A DNA stretch of 64,000 nucleotides from JAUWKC01 sp035529895. Lineage in GTDB: Bacteria; Planctomycetota; Phycisphaerae; Sedimentisphaerales; Anaerobacaceae. Below, piece after piece: positions 27,170 through 35,361 of the stretch. The translations under genes were made by a program, and so were the position numbers. Below the pieces are notes generated by a model. It ran no database searches and had not been told where the DNA came from. It was given only the letters and a program-made list of their open reading frames with translations. Location of the stretch: the NCBI GenBank assembly GCA_035529895.1, contig DATKVV010000068.1:62001-126000 (forward strand). The letters are read 5' to 3'. Position 1 is the first letter of the stretch. Each line of letters opens with the position of its first letter.

Positions 27170-27898
27170 TCACTTTTCGGCCAAAGCCTGTTTAATCCTT
27201 ATCAATTCCGAAAGGACGGGCCACGGCGTGCGCGTCAGCGACAATCGGCTGTCGAGGTCGCACACCCACTCGATAGGAAACTCTTCTATCCGGCAACCTT
27301 CTTTGTGGGCCCGAAGGATGATTTCCACGTCGAACATGAAGCCGTCACTGATACACTGGCCGTATAATTTCCTTGCGATATCGCCCCGGTATACCTTGAA
27401 GCCGCACTGCGAGTCGGTGATTCCCGGCGGCATCGTCACAATCTTATTTATCAGCCATTTGAAAAGTCTTGCGCAAATTCGCCGGTGCCACCGCTGGTCC
27501 TGCTGAATATCGCTTTCGAGCAGTTTTCGTGAGCCGTGCGCTATATCGCAGCTGGCGTTCTTGAGCATCTCCAGACCCAGCAGGACGTTCCCGTAGGGCA
27601 CACAGCAGCCGCTGTCGGCAAACATTACATACTCGCCGCTCGTTTCCTTCATGCCGGCCCGAACCGCATAACCCTTCCCCCGATGCGGCTCATAGCGGAT
27701 AACTTTAACTGACACATCCGTCGGCAGGTTCACACCGGCCTTTTTGGCGGCATCGCTCGTCCCGTCTTTGCTGCCGTCGTCGACGACGATAATTTCTCCC
27801 GTAAAATGATTGGCCGCCAAAAACGCCGACGCCGCCTCAACGTCCCGACCGATCTTTTTACTTTCTCCGAATGCCGGTATGACTATAGATAAATCCAC
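27170..27898 (-). CDS. Family 2 glycosyltransferase (polyprenyl/dolichyl-phosphate glucosyltransferase-like)
   Basis: About 242 residues with a GT-A fold: S-I-V-I-P-A-F-G-E-S at the start, I-I-V-V-D-D-G-S-K-D-G-T, H-R-G-K-G-Y-A-V-R-A-G-M, then F-A-D-S-G-C-C-V-P-Y-G where relatives have a D-x-D-type metal motif, and D-S-Q-C-G-F-K-V-Y-R-G. It most resembles Alg5-like enzymes that load a sugar on a lipid phosphate. The start is placed at GTG 27898 because a TATAAT box overlaps the in-frame ATG at 27955, which would then lie upstream of the transcription start; the longer form remains possible. It converges on apbE with a 57-bp gap and may supply the lipid-linked sugar for the TIGR03663-type protein. 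Confidence 0.85.
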   Translation of the reverse strand: MDLSIVIPAFGESKKIGRDVEAASAFLAANHFTGEIIVVDDGSKDGTSDAAKKAGVNLPTDVSVKVIRYEPHRGKGYAVRAGMKETSGEYVMFADSGCCVPYGNVLLGLEMLKNASCDIAHGSRKLLESDIQQDQRWHRRICARLFKWLINKIVTMPPGITDSQCGFKVYRGDIARKLYGQCISDGFMFDVEIILRAHKEGCRIEEFPIEWVCDLDSRLSLTRTPWPVLSELIRIKQALAEK

Positions 27899-27953
27899 CT
27901 GGTCGTTCTCTCTCTTACAGAACCTTCTTTCTTGCTCTATCTTTCGATGCCGC

Positions 27954-27982
27954 ATTATAAGCGACCCGGCCCGGTTTTTCCA
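27954..27982 (-). promoter_or_regulatory. Promoter of the GT2 gene
   Basis: On the minus strand TGGAAA (27982-27977), a 17-nt spacer and a perfect TATAAT (27959-27954). Transcription would begin around 27947, downstream of the ATG at 27955, which argues for the internal GTG start of the gene. Confidence 0.4.
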
Positions 27983-27986
27983 GCGG

Positions 27987-28044
27987 GTCCGACTCGTCTG
28001 ACCTGTCGGACTCGTCTGACCTGTCGGACTCGTCTGACCGAGCG
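27987..28044 (+). repeat. 18-bp tandem repeat, three units
   Basis: Three head-to-tail units at 27991-28008, 28009-28026 and 28027-28044, each beginning with GACTCGTCTGACC; the first two are identical (ending TGTCG) and the third ends GAGCG. The array starts within an inverted repeat (GTCCGAC at 27987-27993, GTCGGAC at 28005-28011). A further 21-bp identical copy lies inside the coding sequence at 34634-34654. It separates the divergent GT2 and AmrS transcription units. Confidence 0.85.
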
Positions 28045-28178
28045 GGCGAACTAAATTGCTGTCAAAATGTATTATCTACGGGGGGATTTGTTATAATGAT
28101 GAGCATGTTTCAGCGCCTGTCGCCGATTGAGAATCGAAAACCGGCAGTTGCCGGCATTTGCAGTCAAGCGAGGCACAA

Positions 28179-29150
28179 TTGAAGGTTCAGTGCGAATTAT
28201 GTCCCAAGATGTGCTTGATTGACCCCGGCCAGAGCGGCGAGTGCCGGGTGAGAATCAATATTGACGGTGTGCTGCGAACCGTCGTATACGGATTCCCCTG
28301 CTCAATCCACGTTGACCCCGTTGAGAAAAAACCGCTTTTCCACTTTTTGCCCGGCACCGGAATTCTTTCCCTTGCAACGGTGGGCTGCAACCTCCACTGC
28401 AAGAACTGCCAGAACTGGGAAATATCGCAGGCCAATCCGGAAGACAGTCAGGCCATGTACTGCCCGCCGGAAAAGCTCGTGGAACTGACCCAAAAGGCCG
28501 GCTGTCCCTCTGTGGCCTATACCTATACCGATCCGATTGTTTATTACGAATATACGTACGATACGGCAAAACTCGCCAGGGAAAAAGGAATACGCAACGT
28601 CCTTGTCACGGCCGGTTACATCAATCCTGAGCCCTGGAAGCGACTGCTCGAATTTGTCGATGCTGCAAATATCGACCTGAAGGGAATTACCGACGATTTT
28701 TATCGCCGGGTCTGCTCGGGGACATTAAAGCCTGTACAGAACGCTCTTGTTATGGCCAAGGCGAGCGGCATATTGCTCGAAGTCACCAGCCTGATTATCC
28801 CCACCCTCAATGATAAACCCGAGCAGATAACCGAGTTCGTTCGCTGGGTCAAAGCCAACCTGGGCGCCGACACCCCCCTGCATTTCTCCCGATTCTTCCC
28901 CAAATACCAGATGCTCCATCTGCCCCCCACTTCAGCCAAGACACTCGATATGGCCCGTGAAATAGCAATCAGCGAAGGCCTCAGCTACGTGTATATCGGC
29001 AATATCAGCAGCAGGGCGGGCCAGAACACTTATTGCCCGGCCTGCAAGAATCTGCTCATTGAACGCAGCGGCTATACAATTCTGGAGAATCGCCTCAGAA
29101 ACGGCCGGTGCCCCGATTGCCGCAAAGACATATACGGAGTATGGAAATGA
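28179..29150 (+). CDS. amrS: AmmeMemoRadiSam system radical SAM enzyme
   Basis: A radical SAM protein of about 323 residues. The N-terminal cysteine cluster is C-E-L-C-P-K-M-C with a later G-E-C-R-V-R; the radical SAM motif is G-C-N-L-H-C-K-N-C-Q-N-W (C-x3-C-x2-C), followed by a C-terminal cysteine pair region (Y-C-P-A-C-K and C-P-D-C-R). This matches AmrS, the partner of Memo and AMMECR1 proteins, chemistry unknown. The start is uncertain: no in-frame ATG exists. TTG at 28179 has GAGG 5 nt upstream and overlaps the stop of a 28-codon ORF (ATG 28096); TTG at 28158 is the alternative. A TATAAT lies at 28092-28097 and a CCGGC/GCCGG hairpin at 28141-28154. Its stop overlaps the next start (ATGA). 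Confidence 0.9.
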   Translation: MKVQCELCPKMCLIDPGQSGECRVRINIDGVLRTVVYGFPCSIHVDPVEKKPLFHFLPGTGILSLATVGCNLHCKNCQNWEISQANPEDSQAMYCPPEKLVELTQKAGCPSVAYTYTDPIVYYEYTYDTAKLAREKGIRNVLVTAGYINPEPWKRLLEFVDAANIDLKGITDDFYRRVCSGTLKPVQNALVMAKASGILLEVTSLIIPTLNDKPEQITEFVRWVKANLGADTPLHFSRFFPKYQMLHLPPTSAKTLDMAREIAISEGLSYVYIGNISSRAGQNTYCPACKNLLIERSGYTILENRLRNGRCPDCRKDIYGVWK

Positions 29151-29329
29151 CGCGTCGAAAGTTTATTGCGAAATTGATAAAAGCCGCTTCGGCGGTTATT
29201 GTTGGCGCCGGCTGGCTTGCCGGGAAAGCCGACCCCCGCAGGTTCGTGCGCGCCATCCGGCTCACCAAATATCCCGGCTCTTTAAGACCTTTGGGAGATA
29301 TTTCTAAACAAGGTAAATGGAGTGGTTGA
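29147..29329 (+). CDS. 60-residue Tat-signal-like protein between amrS and the Memo/AMMECR1 gene
   Basis: A small protein coupled by ATGA overlap to amrS and ending 1 nt before the next start. It begins M-T-R-R-K-F-I-A-K, close to a twin-arginine motif, followed by a hydrophobic stretch (A-S-A-V-I-V-G-A-G-W-L-A), then a basic tail ending Y-P-G-S-L-R-P-L-G-D-I and Q-G-K-W-S-G. The tail looks like a defined peptide and not a worn-out remnant. It could be an exported factor, an anchor, or a peptide substrate of the radical SAM enzyme. The coupling on both sides and the clean Tat-like start are the main support that it is real. Confidence 0.8.
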   Translation: MTRRKFIAKLIKAASAVIVGAGWLAGKADPRRFVRAIRLTKYPGSLRPLGDISKQGKWSG

Positions 29330-29330
29330 T

Positions 29331-30929
29331 ATGGCCCGGCAATTCAAGAAACTTTCGCAGCTAACATTTCTGTTGGTGCTGATTGTTGTGGTGTTGGCTG
29401 TTGCAGGCGTACTTATCTTGAAGGCACGAGCGCCAAAGCCTTCTCTCGCAGCCGAAGAAGCGGCGGTATCCAAAAAACAAACGCCCGCTGAACCTGCAAA
29501 AGTTGTTCTCCAGTCGTCCCTTGCCGGCAGTTGGTATTCTGCCGACCCCCAAGTGCTTAATAAGCAGTTCGCTGGGTTCTTCCAAAAAGCCGATACTAAA
29601 ACGATAGACAACGTTATTGCTCTCATCCTTCCACATGCAGGGTACCAGTGGTCCGGCCAGACCGCGGCCTGCGCTCTTAATACAACCAAGAAAAAATATA
29701 AACGAATCATTGTTATTGGCCCCAGCCACCGTGCCTATATGGAAGAGATACTCAGCGTCCCCAGAGCCACCCACTGCCAAACACCTCTGGGACTGATACC
29801 GCTGGATACCGAATTCGCAGAGAAGCTTCTGAAGTTTCCCATGTTCCAGAGTCTGCCGTATGCCCATCAGTCCGAAAACAGCGTCGAGCTGGAACTGCCG
29901 CTGTTACAATACCACCAGAAGGATTTCAAACTTGTGCCGATTGTTGCGGGCCAGTGCTCATTGGACACAATCAGCAAGGCCGGCAGGATCTTGAGAGGCC
30001 TGGTTGACGCAGACACCCTTGTTGTTGCAAGCTCGGATTTTGTGCACTATGGCCGGGGGCATCGGTACGTCCCGTTCACAGATAACATTCCGGAGCGAAT
30101 CAGAGAGCTTGATATGGGGGCCTACGAGTATATTGCAAAGCTGGACAGCGAGGGTTTCCTGAATTACAAACGCAAAACAGGGGCGACGATTTGCGGTGCC
30201 ATACCCATAGCGGTGCTGCTTTCAACGCTCGACAAGACAGCCAAGGCCAATCTGGTCAAGTACGCAACTTCCGGCGAGTTAACCGGCGATTTCTCCAACT
30301 CAGTGAGCTATCTTTCGGTGGCCTTTGCGGGGACATGGTCGAACCGGCCGGAAATTGAACCTCGCCCGGCCCAACTGACGCAGGAGGATAAAAAGCAGCT
30401 TTTGACTTTGGCCCGCAAATCAATAGCTTACGCCCTCGAAAAGCAACAAGTCCCGGAGGCAGCAGACCTGGCTGTCGTAGTTAGTCCTGCGATGCAATCC
30501 CCGCGTGCTGCGTTCGTGACGCTCAAGAAGAACTCCCGGCTTAGAGGCTGCATAGGCGATATTTTCCCGCAGCGGCCCTTGTACAGGTCTGTCATTACCA
30601 ATGCCATCAACGCAGCGCTCAACGACAGGCGTTTCATACCGGTAACCAAAGACGAATACAGCACTCTGACCATCGAGATATCCGCGCTGACGCCGCCCGA
30701 GCCTGTCGATTCTTACCGGCAAATCAGAATCGGCACGGATGGCGTGGTGCTAAGCAAGGACGACCGGTCCGCGGTCTTTCTGCCCCAGGTGGCGCCGGAG
30801 CAGGGCTGGGACTTAAATCAAATGCTCACACAATTATCCCTCAAGGCCGGCCTGCCCTACGACGCCTGGAAGGAGGGCGCCAGTTTCCAGGTCTTCCAGG
30901 CGGATGTTTTCGGCGAGAACGAGAAATGA
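29331..30929 (+). CDS. Membrane-anchored AmmeMemoRadiSam fusion protein: Memo (AmrB) + AMMECR1 (AmrA)
   Basis: A 532-residue fusion. Residues ~10-32 form one transmembrane helix (L-T-F-L-L-V-L-I-V-V-V-L-A-V), which probably puts the rest outside the cytoplasm. Residues ~60-345 are Memo-like: G-S-W-Y-S-A-D, L-P-H-A-G-Y-Q-W-S-G, I-G-P-S-H-R-A-Y, E-N-S-V-E-L-E-L-P, S-S-D-F-V-H-Y-G, and C288 in I-C-G-A-I-P, matching the Memo active-site Cys with its His metal ligands. Residues ~360-530 are AMMECR1: A-F-V-T-L-K and L-R-G-C-I-G-D-I, with F-L-P-Q-V-A-P-E near the end. GGAG lies 8 nt before ATG 29331. Memo and AMMECR1 are usually separate genes. The stop overlaps the next ATG. Confidence 0.9.
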   Translation: MARQFKKLSQLTFLLVLIVVVLAVAGVLILKARAPKPSLAAEEAAVSKKQTPAEPAKVVLQSSLAGSWYSADPQVLNKQFAGFFQKADTKTIDNVIALILPHAGYQWSGQTAACALNTTKKKYKRIIVIGPSHRAYMEEILSVPRATHCQTPLGLIPLDTEFAEKLLKFPMFQSLPYAHQSENSVELELPLLQYHQKDFKLVPIVAGQCSLDTISKAGRILRGLVDADTLVVASSDFVHYGRGHRYVPFTDNIPERIRELDMGAYEYIAKLDSEGFLNYKRKTGATICGAIPIAVLLSTLDKTAKANLVKYATSGELTGDFSNSVSYLSVAFAGTWSNRPEIEPRPAQLTQEDKKQLLTLARKSIAYALEKQQVPEAADLAVVVSPAMQSPRAAFVTLKKNSRLRGCIGDIFPQRPLYRSVITNAINAALNDRRFIPVTKDEYSTLTIEISALTPPEPVDSYRQIRIGTDGVVLSKDDRSAVFLPQVAPEQGWDLNQMLTQLSLKAGLPYDAWKEGASFQVFQADVFGENEK

Positions 30930-33900
30930 AATTTGCTCGCGGCCTGCTCATATTCAGTTACGGGCTATTCACCATCGCAGCCCAGACCCTGCTTTTTCGC
31001 GAGTTTATCACCACCTTCGAAGGCAACGACATAAGCGTCGGAATCTTCTTTGGCTCGTGGTTTTTATGGGTCGGCCTTGGCGCGATGCTCGTCTATAGAA
31101 CGACCGCCTTTGCCGAGAAATTGCTCAGGAACATAGAACTTCTGTTTCTGGCTTACTTACCCGCTTTTATTCTTCAGTTGGTATTGATTCTTCAGGCGCG
31201 GGAGCTGGCCGGCGTGGAATCTTACGCACGACTGCCCATAAGCACCATTCTGGTTTTATCATTAGTCCTTAATGCGCCGGTCAGCATCATCACAGGCATC
31301 TTGTTTACCGTTGCCTGCCGGTGGGTCGTGCAGGAAGGGGGGCTTGCCGTCTCGCGCGTGTACGTTCTTGAGGCGGCCGGGAGCTTTATGGGTGGGCTCG
31401 GCGCGGCCGTGCTTCTCGGATTCGGCGTCACTTTGGCACGCATCTTCTTTATCCTCTGCTTCGTTGTAGTGCTTTCCGGATTCTGTGTGCAGCTTGCCGG
31501 AGGATTCAACCGGGCTGCCGGACGACGTGTGTTCTATGCGCTTATGACTTTTGCCCTTTTTTGTCCGGCCATTGGGGCGGACAAAGTCTTAATGCATTAT
31601 GCGGGGTTCGCCCAATGGCCGGGGGCCGATGAGGCCCTGATGCGCCGACTGCGAATCGTCAAGTGGGCCAGGCTGCTTCCGCAAGACGCCCTGCAGGGCT
31701 CATTCCAGACCGCGCAGGCCGAGTACCTCTACGGCGTCTATCAGGGCCAGTGGGTAGCCGTTCGTGAAGGCAGCGCTTGCGAAGCATTGCCGGACCATGA
31801 GTCGGCCGGACGCATTGCCGCCATCGGTCTTTGCCAGAATCCTCGCGCGGCAAGAATCCTTGTCATCGGCTCCGGACTGGGACTGTGCTATGAATTCCTG
31901 CGATTGCCGCAGATTGAAAACGTTACTTGGGCACATTGCGACAGCGAATACGTCCAGGAAGTCGAAAAATTCATACCCGCCGAGCTCAGAATCAAAGATC
32001 CGCGGTTTCATAAACTTGCCGGAGACGTTCGCACCCTGCTCGACGAAGAAAAACAACACTACGATTTGGTAATTCTTGATCTGCCCGAAGCGACCAGCTC
32101 TGTTCTGAACCGGTATTACACACTTGAGTTTTATCGCCAGGTTCAGGAATCCCTCAGACCCGGCGGAGTGTTCGGCGTGCGTGTCGCCGGCGGGGAAAAC
32201 ATCATGGGCACCGAGCTAATCAATCTTGGCGCCTCCACAAAACTGACGCTCGAAAAGGCCTTTTCGCATCTTGTTCTGACGCCGGGCGAAGACACTTGGT
32301 TTATCGCCTCTGATTCCAAAGACCTTACCGGTGACCCCGGCACGCTTCGGGACCGGTATGCGGGGATAGAAAGCGGCGCCGAGGTTTTCCCTCCCGATGC
32401 CCTATTGTCTGTCTATCTGCCCGACCGCGCCGATAAGGCTTTCAAAAGCTATGCGACCGCCGACTTGCCTGAGGGCCTGCTGGTCAACCTTGATTCCAGA
32501 CCGTTGACTCATCTGTACAGCTTGTTACTGGCGGCCAAGCAGTCCGGAGCGCCGGTCGCAAGATTTATCAAACACCTTGCCCTGGCCGGGCCACCGGCTT
32601 TTCTTGTTCCCATTTTTCTCGTCATAATTCTAAGACTTTTTTACGTTCTGAAGGCACGCGGGCAAGGCCGCCCGTCCAGCTTCGACAGCACGTTTCTCGT
32701 TTTCTCGGCCGGCTGGATAGGAATCGGCGTCGTAATTGTCCTGATGTATCTATATCAAACCCGCTTTGGCTCACTATACCTTCACATCGGTGTTATTTCA
32801 TCTTTGTTCATGGTGGGCCTGACCGCTGGCGCGCTTCTCACAAGCGGCCTGCTGGCACGGCAGAGCAAGACTCGCCCCCAAATCCTGTTGTTCGTGGTAA
32901 TACTCCTTCATACGCTCATTCTTGCGGCGGCAGCTTTCTGGCCGGTCGAACAATGGTCGCACCTTACTTTCGGCGCGGCATTTGTTCTCTGCGGCCTTTG
33001 TACCGGCTGCTATTTTCCTCTGGCCGCACGACAGCTCGCCGACTCTGCCTTCGAAACAGGCCATGCCGGCAGCAGGCTCGAAACGGCCGACCATCTCGGA
33101 GCGTCAATAGGCGGCGTGCTTACAAGCCTTGCTATTGTCCCCGTGCTCGGCACTAAGCTGACGCTGTTTGTATTCGTCCTGCTGATTCTGGCGAATATGC
33201 CGCCCGCAGCGCTGAGAATACTCAAGCTGAAAGAGAGCTTCTTTCCGGCCCCGGCCGGTTTCAACTACCGTGGGCTCGGCTACACTTTATTCGGCATCGG
33301 CTTATCCGTCGTTTTGTGCTCGAACCTGCTTGCCGCCGCCGGCGCGCGCCTTAGCCCATCACTGCCGCAGTACGCGGCCCAATCTCTGGCCGGCGACGCC
33401 CAAATTGAGCCAGGCTCGGCAACTGTGAACGGCAAGACCGCAAAATACTTCAAGGTTTACGACAGTCAGCAAACCGACCCGAACGCTTATCCATCGCAAT
33501 CACAGACCCGGAAACTAACCGGCTATGTCTTCAGCACCGATGACCTTGCTCCCCAAGTTCGCGGCTTCGGCGGCAGGATTAACCTGGGAGTTTATATTGA
33601 CACCGCTGGCGAGCTAATCAACTTCCACATCATACGCTCGAACGAAACCCCGGCATACCTCGACCTTCTTGCTTCATGGCAGGACGGTCTCAAGGGACGT
33701 CAGCTATTCCGGCCCCAGCCTTTTGCCGATGTCCACGCGGTAACCGGCGCCACCATTAGCTCCGAGGCCATCGTTTCGGCGCTCGAAAAGTCAGCCTGCA
33801 CTTTTGGTACCCACGTTCTTGGCCAAACTCTGGAACCAGGAACTCTTGAACAAGTCAGCCGGGCCCGCCACATACCTGATACCGTGGGCATGTATCTGAT

Positions 33901-35002
33901 TAGCGCCTTAATACTCACCCTGATTGTAACTTACCGCGGAGGATTCTGGAGCCGCCTCGCTGTGCTTTTGTATAACCTTGTGGCGTGCGGCCTAATCTTG
34001 AACGCCCAGTATTCCACCGAACAAATAGCCACCGTTTTATCTTTTCATACCCCTGCCATAATGCTCTCAGGGGCTTTTCTGCTGGCCATTGGGGTACCCC
34101 TTCTTGTGTTGATGTTCGGCAACATCTATTGCGGCTATATCTGCCCCTTCGGCGCTGCCCAGGAACTGCTCGGCTTGGTCATCCCTCGCCGCTTCAGACG
34201 GCCCCCCTCGCGGGAAAAAATGCAAAAGGCCAGATTCGTCAAATACGTCGTCCTGCTGCTGTTGATAATCGTATTCTTCTTTTCCAGAAGCCGCACCACC
34301 CTTGCCGCAGACCCCCTCATTTCGGTTTTCAGTTTACGATTTTCGAATTACGCCCTTCAGTCAGCCGTTCCGTGGATTGTCGGGATAGCCCTGCTCGGCT
34401 CGATTTTCTACACACGTTTCTGGTGCCGATACCTATGCCCTGTCGGTGCTTTCCTGTCGCTGTTCAACAACGTCGTACTGTTCAAGCGCATCCTCCCGGT
34501 CAAGAAGTATGGCAGGTGCGAGTTCGGCCTTACCGCAAAAGACCAAATGGACTGTATATACTGTGACAAATGCCGCTACGAAGCGAAACCGATGGGCAAG
34601 CCCGCCACACGAACGGCGGGCAAGCAAGAGCCCCTGTCGGACTCGTCTGACCGACCGTTGTCGCGCTGCCTTGTTGCCGCCGCAGTTGCGGCGGCGATAT
34701 TTGTCTCGGCGGCATCGGTAGATAAGTTCCTGCAGGGCCTTCCCGCCGGTCTGGATTATTCCGCCGCCTTCGTTGCTTCCGGGGGCCAGCCCAGAGACGT
34801 CGATTTGCAGCGGATTCGCACCATGGTTCGGCAAAACAAACTCGCCGATCGGGAAGCTGATTTCTACAAGAAGCTCGAGAACGGCACGGATGCAAAGCCC
34901 GCCCCCGAATACAAGCCCGCCCCGTCAGAAAGCGGCTTTCTGACGGGGCCCGCCGAGACTTCACCGCCGAAGGCAACTGATAATCCACAGAACAATCGTT
35001 AA
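30926..35002 (+). CDS. 1358-residue membrane fusion: spermidine-synthase-like/MFS + FMN-binding domain + NapH/NosR-type 4Fe-4S domain
   Basis: A very large polytopic protein coupled by ATGA to the Memo/AMMECR1 gene. Order: transmembrane block (~1-240); SAM-binding spermidine-synthase-like domain (~290-540, I-L-V-I-G-S-G-L-G-L-C and D-L-V-I-L-D-L-P-E-A); second transmembrane block (~550-820); periplasmic FMN-binding domain (~840-960) with V-T-G-A-T943-I-S-S, the ApbE flavinylation consensus; then a NapH/NosR-like block with C1069-G-Y-I-C1073-P, C1167-R-Y-L-C1171-P and C1198...C1210-x2-C1213-x2-C1216. The layout suggests electrons cross from Fe-S centres to a covalently bound periplasmic FMN. 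A repeat-derived linker (M-G-K-P-A-T-R-T-A-G-K) follows the cysteines. Its 3' end overlaps the opposite-strand DUF2905 gene by 42 bp. Confidence 0.88.
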   Translation: MKFARGLLIFSYGLFTIAAQTLLFREFITTFEGNDISVGIFFGSWFLWVGLGAMLVYRTTAFAEKLLRNIELLFLAYLPAFILQLVLILQARELAGVESYARLPISTILVLSLVLNAPVSIITGILFTVACRWVVQEGGLAVSRVYVLEAAGSFMGGLGAAVLLGFGVTLARIFFILCFVVVLSGFCVQLAGGFNRAAGRRVFYALMTFALFCPAIGADKVLMHYAGFAQWPGADEALMRRLRIVKWARLLPQDALQGSFQTAQAEYLYGVYQGQWVAVREGSACEALPDHESAGRIAAIGLCQNPRAARILVIGSGLGLCYEFLRLPQIENVTWAHCDSEYVQEVEKFIPAELRIKDPRFHKLAGDVRTLLDEEKQHYDLVILDLPEATSSVLNRYYTLEFYRQVQESLRPGGVFGVRVAGGENIMGTELINLGASTKLTLEKAFSHLVLTPGEDTWFIASDSKDLTGDPGTLRDRYAGIESGAEVFPPDALLSVYLPDRADKAFKSYATADLPEGLLVNLDSRPLTHLYSLLLAAKQSGAPVARFIKHLALAGPPAFLVPIFLVIILRLFYVLKARGQGRPSSFDSTFLVFSAGWIGIGVVIVLMYLYQTRFGSLYLHIGVISSLFMVGLTAGALLTSGLLARQSKTRPQILLFVVILLHTLILAAAAFWPVEQWSHLTFGAAFVLCGLCTGCYFPLAARQLADSAFETGHAGSRLETADHLGASIGGVLTSLAIVPVLGTKLTLFVFVLLILANMPPAALRILKLKESFFPAPAGFNYRGLGYTLFGIGLSVVLCSNLLAAAGARLSPSLPQYAAQSLAGDAQIEPGSATVNGKTAKYFKVYDSQQTDPNAYPSQSQTRKLTGYVFSTDDLAPQVRGFGGRINLGVYIDTAGELINFHIIRSNETPAYLDLLASWQDGLKGRQLFRPQPFADVHAVTGATISSEAIVSALEKSACTFGTHVLGQTLEPGTLEQVSRARHIPDTVGMYLISALILTLIVTYRGGFWSRLAVLLYNLVACGLILNAQYSTEQIATVLSFHTPAIMLSGAFLLAIGVPLLVLMFGNIYCGYICPFGAAQELLGLVIPRRFRRPPSREKMQKARFVKYVVLLLLIIVFFFSRSRTTLAADPLISVFSLRFSNYALQSAVPWIVGIALLGSIFYTRFWCRYLCPVGAFLSLFNNVVLFKRILPVKKYGRCEFGLTAKDQMDCIYCDKCRYEAKPMGKPATRTAGKQEPLSDSSDRPLSRCLVAAAVAAAIFVSAASVDKFLQGLPAGLDYSAAFVASGGQPRDVDLQRIRTMVRQNKLADREADFYKKLENGTDAKPAPEYKPAPSESGFLTGPAETSPPKATDNPQNNR
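34596..34625 (+). repeat. REP-like palindromic element, coding copy
   Basis: A 30-bp element with GCCCGCC and GGCGGGC arms around an 8-nt loop, lying in frame within the 1358-residue gene just after the 4Fe-4S cysteines. It matches the reverse complement of the intergenic element at 35207-35236 at 29 of 30 positions, indicating a dispersed element rather than chance. Confidence 0.8.
34634..34654 (+). repeat. Coding copy of the GACTCGTCTGACC repeat
   Basis: Identical over 21 bp to 28021-28041 in the tandem array upstream of amrS. It encodes L-S-D-S-S-D-R in the linker of the 1358-residue protein and sits 8 bp after the REP-like palindrome, so two repeat types entered the same linker. Confidence 0.8.
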
Positions 35003-35191
35003 GACGATTGAGATTATTATGCAGCTTGCTATCGGAATATAGACCCGCCAATTCTTACCGCCGAATTCGAGGTCGCCCGGCAATCTGAACAGACCCGCCC
35101 GCCCCAGCACAATTATGAACGCGCCGACCAGCGCAATAATAATCCCGCTCCAAATCAGCCATTTACCTAATTGTTGCGGACCAAACTCCAT
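34961..35191 (-). CDS. DUF2905 family small membrane protein
   Basis: A 76-residue protein with two transmembrane helices (W-S-G-I-I-I-A-L-V-G-A-F-I-I-V-L-G and P-I-A-S-C-I-I-I-S-I-V-L-T-I-V-L) joined by G-R-L/F-R-L-P-G-D-L-E-F, the DUF2905 hallmark L-P-G-D-I/L. Function unknown. It is convergent with the 1358-residue gene and the 3' ends overlap by 42 bp. Length and topology match the family. Confidence 0.87.
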   Translation of the reverse strand: MEFGPQQLGKWLIWSGIIIALVGAFIIVLGRAGLFRLPGDLEFGGKNWRVYIPIASCIIISIVLTIVLWIISCLRR

Positions 35192-35206
35192 CGTAACTTG
35201 CCGCCT

Positions 35207-35236
35207 GCTTGCCCGCCTTTCGTGTGGCGGGCTTGC
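35207..35236 (-). repeat. REP-like palindromic element, intergenic copy
   Basis: GCCCGCC and GGCGGGC arms around an 8-nt loop, flanked by GCTT/TTGC, in the DUF2905 leader. Its reverse complement differs at one of 30 positions from the coding element at 34596-34625. Confidence 0.8.
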
Positions 35237-35361
35237 AGCGTTTCGTCATTATTGTGTTCTTTAAACCTCGGCCGTCCTAAGATTATACCGCGGCTGCTGA
35301 ACTTGTAGTAGCCCTCCTTCGTATTTTTCTCAAGCTGCATTGACTTAACGCGCCGGCGGAA

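Noticed and set aside
27960..28044. Possible CRISPR array
   Set aside because: Units are 18 bp and directly adjacent, without spacers; no cas genes.
28120..28160. UGA at 28128 upstream of amrS as a third selenocysteine codon
   Set aside because: No start codon upstream in frame and the hairpin geometry differs from the two real candidates.
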